The position numbers were made by a program, and so were the translations under genes. From assembly GCF_036173105.1 (NCBI RefSeq), contig NZ_CP108053.1, positions 9,578,854 to 9,642,853 of the forward strand: 64,000 bases of DNA, written 5' to 3'. This document shows, piece by piece, positions 61,010-64,000 of the stretch. The stretch is from Streptomyces sp. NBC_00287 (lineage in GTDB: Bacteria; Actinomycetota; Actinomycetes; Streptomycetales; Streptomycetaceae). The number at the start of each line of letters is the position of its first letter. Positions within the stretch are counted from its first letter, which is position 1. The notes below the pieces were generated by a model, which was given only the letters and a program-made list of their open reading frames with translations, did not search any database and had not been told where the DNA came from.

Positions 61010-62188
61010 TCAGCCGTGCGCGGCGGCGGCCGTGAGGGCGGGCAGGGCGAGCGCTTCCAGGGCTGCGGCCTGGTCGGCGTCGGTGAGCGTCTGCGCGGTC
61101 GACGTCACGGCCTGCATCACACCCCCGGCCGTCATCTGACCACCCCGGACGAAGTGAGCAAGGATCTTGTCCTTGGCCTCGGTGCCGATGCTGAGCGACT
61201 TGGTGACGTGCTCGATCGCCTTCGTCGGCTCGTCCAGCGTCTTCCCGGCGGCGGCCTCCATCTCACGCACCCTGGCCTCGACGTACTCCCGTGACAGGAA
61301 GGTGCGCACGGCGTCGGCCGTCTTGGACGTGATCAGCTCCAGCGTCTTGCGCTGCGTCTGGCCGGACCACGACACAACGCCCTCATCCTGCTTGCCCCCC
61401 AGGTGGACCGCGCGCATCACGTCCTTGGACACCGTCAGGCCATTGCGGCAGACCTGGAAGACCGCGCGCGGGGTGATGGTGTACGCCCCAGAACCGACCT
61501 CGCTGTTGGTGATGACGAAACCGGCCGAGATCACAGGCAGTTCGTCCCCGCTGCGTCCGTCGAACGGCGAACGGTAGCCGCGCAGAAGCGCGGGGGCCTG
61601 GACCGCGACCGCATCGGACTCGATCCGCACGTACATGCGCCGGTCCGTCAGGTCGCATCCGATGACGCGGGTGGGGTGGCCGGACTGCGTCACCCCGTCC
61701 AGGGCGGCAAGCAGCATGTCGAAGTTGTCCATCAGCTTGTAACTGTCGGACAGCAGCGCGCGGGCCACGCCCTCGGCGGGCGGCATGCCGGGACCGTTCC
61801 CGCCCCGGAACGCGCGGAGCATGAAACGGCGCTCCGGCTCCTGGCCCAGCCACGCGTTCACGTTCTCGTCCAGCAACGGGACGTTCTCGGCGCGCATGCG
61901 GCGCAGGTAGGCGAGCGGGATACGGAGCTTTTCCGAAATCCCCTCGTCGGCCACGGCGGTGGGCCGGTAGATCCCATCGACGTCCGTCACACCGTCCTCG
62001 GTGATCAGGGACTCGACACCCTCGACGCACACGTTTCCCTCACGGAACCGCAGCGCGGACGCGGGGGCGATCACGTCCAGCTTGCGGCGGCTCTGATCCT
62101 CCAAGATGCGGACCAAGTCGGAGAGTTCGGCGTTCCGAGCGCCGGTCGGGGCTACGTTCGCGGCGCGCTCGGCAAACTGCTGAGTCAT
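61010..62188 (-). CDS. DUF932 (phage/plasmid-like) protein
   Basis: 392 residues from ATG 62188 behind GGGGAG. It shows the DUF932 pattern: GIYRPTAVADEGISEKLRIP, RALLSDSYKLMDNFDMLLAA near residue 145, YVRIESDAVAVQAPALLRGY, ISAGFVITNSEVGSGAYTIT and FQVCRNGLTVSKDVMRAVHL. A long helical tail follows, with KTLELITSKTADAVRTFLSR. The family is found on phages and plasmids; its function is unknown. Its own promoter-like element (copy C) lies about 65 bp upstream and a strong terminator follows. Confidence 0.88.
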   Translation of the reverse strand: MTQQFAERAANVAPTGARNAELSDLVRILEDQSRRKLDVIAPASALRFREGNVCVEGVESLITEDGVTDVDGIYRPTAVADEGISEKLRIPLAYLRRMRAENVPLLDENVNAWLGQEPERRFMLRAFRGGNGPGMPPAEGVARALLSDSYKLMDNFDMLLAALDGVTQSGHPTRVIGCDLTDRRMYVRIESDAVAVQAPALLRGYRSPFDGRSGDELPVISAGFVITNSEVGSGAYTITPRAVFQVCRNGLTVSKDVMRAVHLGGKQDEGVVSWSGQTQRKTLELITSKTADAVRTFLSREYVEARVREMEAAAGKTLDEPTKAIEHVTKSLSIGTEAKDKILAHFVRGGQMTAGGVMQAVTSTAQTLTDADQAAALEALALPALTAAAAHG

Positions 62189-62250
62189 GCGGTGCTCCCC
62201 TTCGCTGTGAGCCTCTGCGGGTCGGGGGGCGGGGCCGCCCCCCCCGGCAT

Positions 62251-62299
62251 TTCAATATTAGTGTCTTTCAGGGGTAGGTGAACCCACCCCTGACCTGCA
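62251..62299 (-). promoter_or_regulatory. Conserved promoter-like element, copy C
   Basis: On the minus strand GGGTTCACC, a 16-bp gap, then TAATAT within AAGACACTAATATTGAA. The upstream part forms an imperfect dyad (AGGGGTaGGT/ACCcACCCCT), a possible operator. Confidence 0.7.
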
Positions 62300-62302
62300 C
62301 AC

Positions 62303-62806
62303 TCAGACCAACGCGCAGTACTCGGGAAGCGGCGTCAGGCTCCGCCGCCGCACGTTATTGACCATCGGCACGGGTACGCCGCTGTCTATCTCGCACAGGT
62401 CGTAACGCAGCCTGTCAGCCGCGCCGACCGCACCGGCGGGCTTGATCGCATGCACCCAATAGATACCGTGACGGCGCGTCAGGCTGCCGTGATACCTGAC
62501 CTTCTGCCACAGAACCGGCCCGGCATGCTGCGGGTCCAAACTCCGCGCCGCCGCCATCACGAGCCGACTCGCCACACACTCCGACAGCAGAGCCACAAAC
62601 GCACTCGTGACGGTCGCCTGGTCAACCGGCACATCAGCCACGGCCGGGCCCGTATGCCCGGTGCGTACACCCATGGCCCAACCCAACTCGAAGAACGGCC
62701 GGACCATCTCCAGCTGCTCATGCGACACCCTCAGCGCGTCCGGATCGCTCTCGCTGCGCACCAACTCCCGCAGCGCATAACCGGCCTGCTCCCTCGTGCC
62801 TTCCAT
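62303..62806 (-). CDS. Hypothetical protein, 167 residues
   Basis: ATG 62806 follows AGGAGGGAAG, a much better site than the upstream frame start at 62863. It reads MEGTREQAGYALRELVRSES, then SHEQLEMVRPFFELGWAMGV and SAFVALLSECVASRLVMAAA, ending VPMVNNVRRRSLTPLPEYC. It is mostly helical, with no recognised family. Second gene of the operon starting at 63246. Confidence 0.6.
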   Translation of the reverse strand: MEGTREQAGYALRELVRSESDPDALRVSHEQLEMVRPFFELGWAMGVRTGHTGPAVADVPVDQATVTSAFVALLSECVASRLVMAAARSLDPQHAGPVLWQKVRYHGSLTRRHGIYWVHAIKPAGAVGAADRLRYDLCEIDSGVPVPMVNNVRRRSLTPLPEYCALV

Positions 62807-62874
62807 GACTTCCCTCCTCTTCTCGGTGATGCCGGGGTGGAAGGGGCGCCCCGACAGGGACACCCCCGCGCGAA

Positions 62875-63246
62875 CTACTTCAGGAACCCACGCGACCGTA
62901 GGAACTCGGCCGTGATGTGCGCGACTCCTTGGGGCTTGTAGATCTGCGGGAATCGCCGCATCTCAACTTCAGTGCGCCCGTTCTCGTCCGGCTCGATCAA
63001 TTCATGCACGAGCCGGTAAGGGCCGTCACCGTTGGGAATTTCCAGCACAACCGGGCCGACCTTGGTGTCAAAGCGAATTCCGGTGTACTTCGCGTCAGCG
63101 TTGTGCACGATGCTCGCTCCTGCCCGCTGACACAGCAGGGGCAGGAAGTTTGCGACCGTGCGGGCCTGAATGGCAAGGCCGTTCATGGGGGCGTCTATGC
63201 CGCCGCGCACCCTACGGACGATTCCGTCAGAGATCTGGATCTCCAC
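62875..63246 (-). CDS. Hypothetical protein, 123 residues
   Basis: ATG 63246 follows GAAGGGGAAG. It reads MEIQISDGIVRRVRGGIDAP, IQARTVANFLPLLCQRAGAS near residue 26, GIRFDTKVGPVVLEIPNGDG and YRLVHELIEPDENGRTEVEM. An alpha/beta protein with no recognised family. First gene after promoter-like copy D, about 55 bp downstream of its -10-like box. Confidence 0.6.
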   Translation of the reverse strand: MEIQISDGIVRRVRGGIDAPMNGLAIQARTVANFLPLLCQRAGASIVHNADAKYTGIRFDTKVGPVVLEIPNGDGPYRLVHELIEPDENGRTEVEMRRFPQIYKPQGVAHITAEFLRSRGFLK

Positions 63247-63296
63247 GTCTTCCCCTTCGTTGGTCCCATGCGGTTTCCGGGGTCACCTCCCGTACT

Positions 63297-63335
63297 TAAA
63301 ATATTAGTGTCTGTTCGCCTCGAACGGAACCCCCT
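63297..63335 (-). promoter_or_regulatory. Conserved promoter-like element, copy D
   Basis: On the minus strand GGTTCCGT, a 17-bp gap, then TAATAT within CAGACACTAATATTTTAAG. A GTTCG/CGAAC dyad lies between the two boxes. Confidence 0.65.
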
Positions 63336-63336
63336 G

Positions 63337-63405
63337 TTGCGCTATGGGTTGCGCTAGATGTTGCGCCATGGTGTTGCGGCAGAGGTTGCGCTAGATGTTG
63401 CACGG
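63337..63405. repeat. Six TTGCGC-type direct repeats, 12-13 bp period
   Basis: Copies begin at 63337, 63349, 63361, 63374, 63386 and 63398. Two are exactly GTTGCGCTAGAT; the others differ by one to a few bases. The array abuts promoter-like copy D and is the last recognisable unit before the terminal gene-free region. Confidence 0.75.
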
Positions 63406-63905
63406 CCCGGCGGCCGGCCTCGGCACGCCACAGGTCAGACAGCCTTCGCCCATGGTCGGGGAGCTGACATCCCCTCTGCTGCCACTTTCCCCGCGCCGGA
63501 TGAGGATGAGTGAGGGATGGGGCGGGGGCGGGGTGGCGTGGCGCTTCGGGGAACAGGGGCGCGACCGAGGCCTGTTGCGCGTCGGCTCCGCCGCCGCGCT
63601 GGCCGTGTGCTGGTGTGGGCTCGGGCCTGGGCCTCGTGGGGGAGTGGGGGTGGACTCTGCGCTCTGTCTGATCTCCGGCCAGAGGCTGTTGTGGGAAAGG
63701 ACGCAACGGGAGCATTCTCGACACAGGATTTATAATAGGGGGATGGAAACAGGGAATTGATGGAAGGTCAATTCGGAATGCAGGATAGAGAATACGGGGA
63801 ATACCGTCCCGAAAGCTGGGCATTATTGGGGCGTCCTGAAAAAGCGTCAATTTGCTTTCCGTTCCCGCCGGTCGAGCACGCCCCCCGCCTCCTAGCTGCG
63901 CCTTT
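63406..63905. other. Terminal gene-free region
   Basis: No gene with a credible ribosome site was found. The stretch 63725-63850 is AT-richer and contains short dyads (GAATTGA/TCAATTC around 63753-63773 and ACGG/CCGT near 63795). This fits a subtelomeric region. Confidence 0.5.
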
Positions 63906-64000
63906 CAGGAATTCGCTCCGCGAATTCCTGCGTTCAGATCGCGGAGCGATCTGAACAACCGTCACGGGTGACGGTCAATCAACTGCCTTGCGGAGCAAGG
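63906..64000. repeat. Cluster of tight hairpin palindromes, telomere-like
   Basis: Four palindromes follow each other: 63906-63930 (11-bp arms, TCC loop), 63932-63956 (11-bp arms, GGA loop), 63958-63975 (8-bp arms, GG loop) and 63986-64000 (6-bp arms, GGA loop). Short GNA loops closed by C-G pairs (GCGGAGC) are a known property of Streptomyces telomere palindromes. The last one ends exactly at the window edge. Confidence 0.7.

Noticed and set aside
63337..63405. CRISPR-like array
   Set aside because: Units are 12-13 bp without unique spacers and no cas genes are present; iterons fit better.
63395..63760. 121-residue ORF near the right end
   Set aside because: Low-complexity Gly/Arg/Trp composition and no ribosome site in a subtelomeric stretch.
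1..64000. tRNA or rRNA genes and att sites
   Set aside because: No tRNA-like cloverleaf with a recognisable T-loop, no rRNA segments, and no convincing attL/attR direct repeats around the integrase remnant were found by eye.

Overview
The window is high-GC actinomycete DNA, almost certainly Streptomyces. It carries a DmdR-type DtxR regulator, many Streptomyces-type IS remnants, STAND NTPases, a replication-relaxation protein and a YcaO/TfuA locus. No rRNA, tRNA or core housekeeping operon was seen. The mix of plasmid-type genes, broken transposases and, at the right edge, a run of hairpin-forming palindromes with GGA loops suggests the arm of a linear replicon (chromosome end or large linear plasmid), with the right edge close to a telomere. 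This is inference.

Layout. 0-5 kb: partial GntR regulator, YbhB-like protein, DmdR regulator, IS3 debris, and a divergent TetR/SDR pair with palindromic operators. 5-8.4 kb: a chimeric conjugation-protein remnant, a 0.6-kb gene-free block packed with GACCAC inverted repeats and eight TGCGCA motifs, then a tandemly duplicated winged-helix Rep-like gene and a membrane gene (candidate replication module). 8.5-12 kb: a membrane-anchored NACHT-like NTPase on the minus strand. 12.6-18.2 kb: nested insertion sequences, a truncated SGNH hydrolase and an orphan CdiI-like immunity gene. 18.3-22.2 kb: NB-ARC/TPR membrane protein and a YihY/BrkB membrane protein. 22.3-30.7 kb: gene fragments, a NUDIX hydrolase, two Imm1-like immunity genes beside a frameshifted DddA-like deaminase toxin remnant, an aldo/keto reductase/TetR pair, and a mosaic of integrase, IS4, IS110, IS21 and Tn3 pieces. 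30.7-44.5 kb: a 57-residue membrane protein, a third STAND protein, a complete IS110 element, a secreted beta-helix protein, a replication-relaxation gene with GACCAC repeats like those at 5.4 kb, an accessory peptide deformylase, an ISAzo13 element and a DUF2750 protein.

45.0-51.7 kb is the most interesting block: a compact RiPP-like cluster with a TPR regulator, two paralogous 2OG-Fe(II)-oxygenase-like proteins, a 54-residue candidate precursor, YcaO, TfuA and a convergent phosphotransferase-like gene. The combination suggests a thioamidated and oxidised peptide. The precursor has no cysteine, and I do not recognise it as a known product.

52-64 kb holds mostly minus-strand hypothetical genes (two FHG/NHF-motif proteins, a pentapeptide-like membrane protein, DUF932). 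Several share one upstream element: GGTTC about 20 bases before an AT-rich TATTAT/TAATAT box and a GACACTA or closely related core. The set looks co-regulated. The block ends in an array of six TTGCGC-type direct repeats and the telomere-like palindromes at 63.9-64.0 kb.
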